A DNA stretch of 5,948 nucleotides, taken from the NCBI GenBank assembly GCA_028293405.1, contig JAQGOW010000596.1, positions 1-5,948 on the forward strand, read 5' to 3'. A model generated the notes under the pieces. The model made no database searches, was not told the origin of the DNA, and saw nothing but the letters and a program-made list of their open reading frames with translations. A program made the translations under genes and the position numbers. Shown in pieces: positions 5,394 to 5,948 of the stretch. The stretch is from Verrucomicrobiales bacterium (GTDB taxonomy: Bacteria > Verrucomicrobiota > Verrucomicrobiia > Limisphaerales > Palsa-1400). Numbering within the stretch: the stretch's first letter is position 1; every line of letters starts with the position of its first letter.

Positions 5394-5948
5394 TCAAGAT
5401 TGTCGCGGTAAGTGCCTGCGGCGCCACAACGTATAGATGACGGGGTAGAGCAGGAGTTCGAGGATCGCGGAGGTGACGATACCGCCGATCATCGGCGCCG
5501 CGATGCGCTTCATGACATCGGCGCCGGCCTGGTGCGTGGGCGACCACATGATTGGTAGCAGTCCGAAAAAGATCGCGCAGACAGTCATGATTTTTGGACG
5601 GATGCGATGGACTGCGCCTTCAATAACGGCATCGCGGAGGTCGCTCGTTGTGTTCATGTGACCGGCTTTGGTGAACTTGTCCCACGCCTGGTCAAGATAG
5701 AGCAGCATGACGACGCCGGTTTCGGCATCGAGTCCGGCCAGCGCGATGATGCCGACCCAAACGGCGGGGCTGAGATTGTAGCCGAGCAAATAGAGAAACC
5801 AAAACGCACCGACGAGCGAGAAGGGGACCGCGAGCAAAACTATCGCGGTGCGCGTGACGGATTGGGTGTTGATGAAAATGAGGACGAAAATCAGGAGCAG
5901 GGTGAGCGGGATGACACGTTTGAGGCGTTGCTCGGTGCTTTTAAGATA
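5394..5948 (-). CDS. Heavy-metal efflux RND pump, CusA/CzcA type, C-terminal part
   Basis: The 184 C-terminal residues of an RND-superfamily inner-membrane pump; the start lies beyond the right edge, and full-length members have about 1,040 residues. The visible part covers the last five membrane segments: RVIPLTLLLIFVLIFI (11-26), the helix holding LLAVPFSLVG, the helix holding VGIIALAGLDAETGVVML, the one after RIRPKIMT holding GLLPIMW, and the last in IAAPMIGGIVTS. Family-typical stretches RIRPKIMT, GLLPIMWS and GADVMKRIAAPMIGG agree closely with CusA/SilA-type copper/silver pumps and the wider CzcA group. Such pumps use proton flow to export monovalent or divalent metal cations with a periplasmic adaptor and an outer-membrane channel, which would lie upstream, outside the window. 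The N-terminal membrane motif and the methionine metal sites that separate Cu/Ag from Zn/Co/Cd exporters are not visible, so the metal cannot be named. The stop is TGA at 5394-5396; htpX follows 70 bp downstream. Confidence 0.92.
   Translation of the reverse strand, partial: YLKSTEQRLKRVIPLTLLLIFVLIFINTQSVTRTAIVLLAVPFSLVGAFWFLYLLGYNLSPAVWVGIIALAGLDAETGVVMLLYLDQAWDKFTKAGHMNTTSDLRDAVIEGAVHRIRPKIMTVCAIFFGLLPIMWSPTHQAGADVMKRIAAPMIGGIVTSAILELLLYPVIYTLWRRRHLPRQS

Overview
The window holds four protein-coding genes, two of them cut by the window edges, and one long repeat-rich spacer. Protein style, a thioredoxin reductase whose FAD fingerprint reads GTGCAG, and a HEAT-repeat protein with a Y-x-G-(R/K)-x-L-x-x-W box all suggest an environmental bacterium of the Verrucomicrobiota/Planctomycetota group. 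The signal peptide on the PBP4-type protein and the RND pump imply a Gram-negative envelope. The lineage is an inference; there is no rRNA or other marker here to fix it.

Layout. On the minus strand from about 1199 (possibly 1286) to the left edge runs an open frame for a membrane-anchored HEAT-repeat protein, cut at position 1. From about 1200 to 1953 lies a spacer between two divergently transcribed genes. It holds five inverted repeats (one a perfect 24-bp palindrome, one with 17-bp arms), three separate arrays with a 10-bp period, and a G-tract cluster fitting the G-quadruplex pattern. On the plus strand trxB (1954-2886, thioredoxin reductase) and a dacB/PBP4-type D-Ala-D-Ala carboxypeptidase (2892-4415) sit 5 bp apart and probably form an operon. 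Facing them on the minus strand are htpX (4412-5323, membrane zinc metalloprotease) and, upstream of it, the C-terminal 184 residues of a CusA/CzcA-type RND metal-efflux pump (5394-5948, cut by the right edge). dacB and htpX share the four bases TTAA, so each stop codon lies inside the other gene's end.

How it fits together. Apart from the cytoplasmic thioredoxin reductase, the recognised proteins act at the cell envelope: peptidoglycan trimming (PBP4), membrane-protein quality control (HtpX) and metal export (RND pump). Shared regulation is not shown by the sequence. The coding part is ordinary for such a genome. The unusual part is the 1200-1953 spacer, whose repeats no gene explains. Because it lies between divergent genes, its hairpins cannot be simple terminators of either neighbour.
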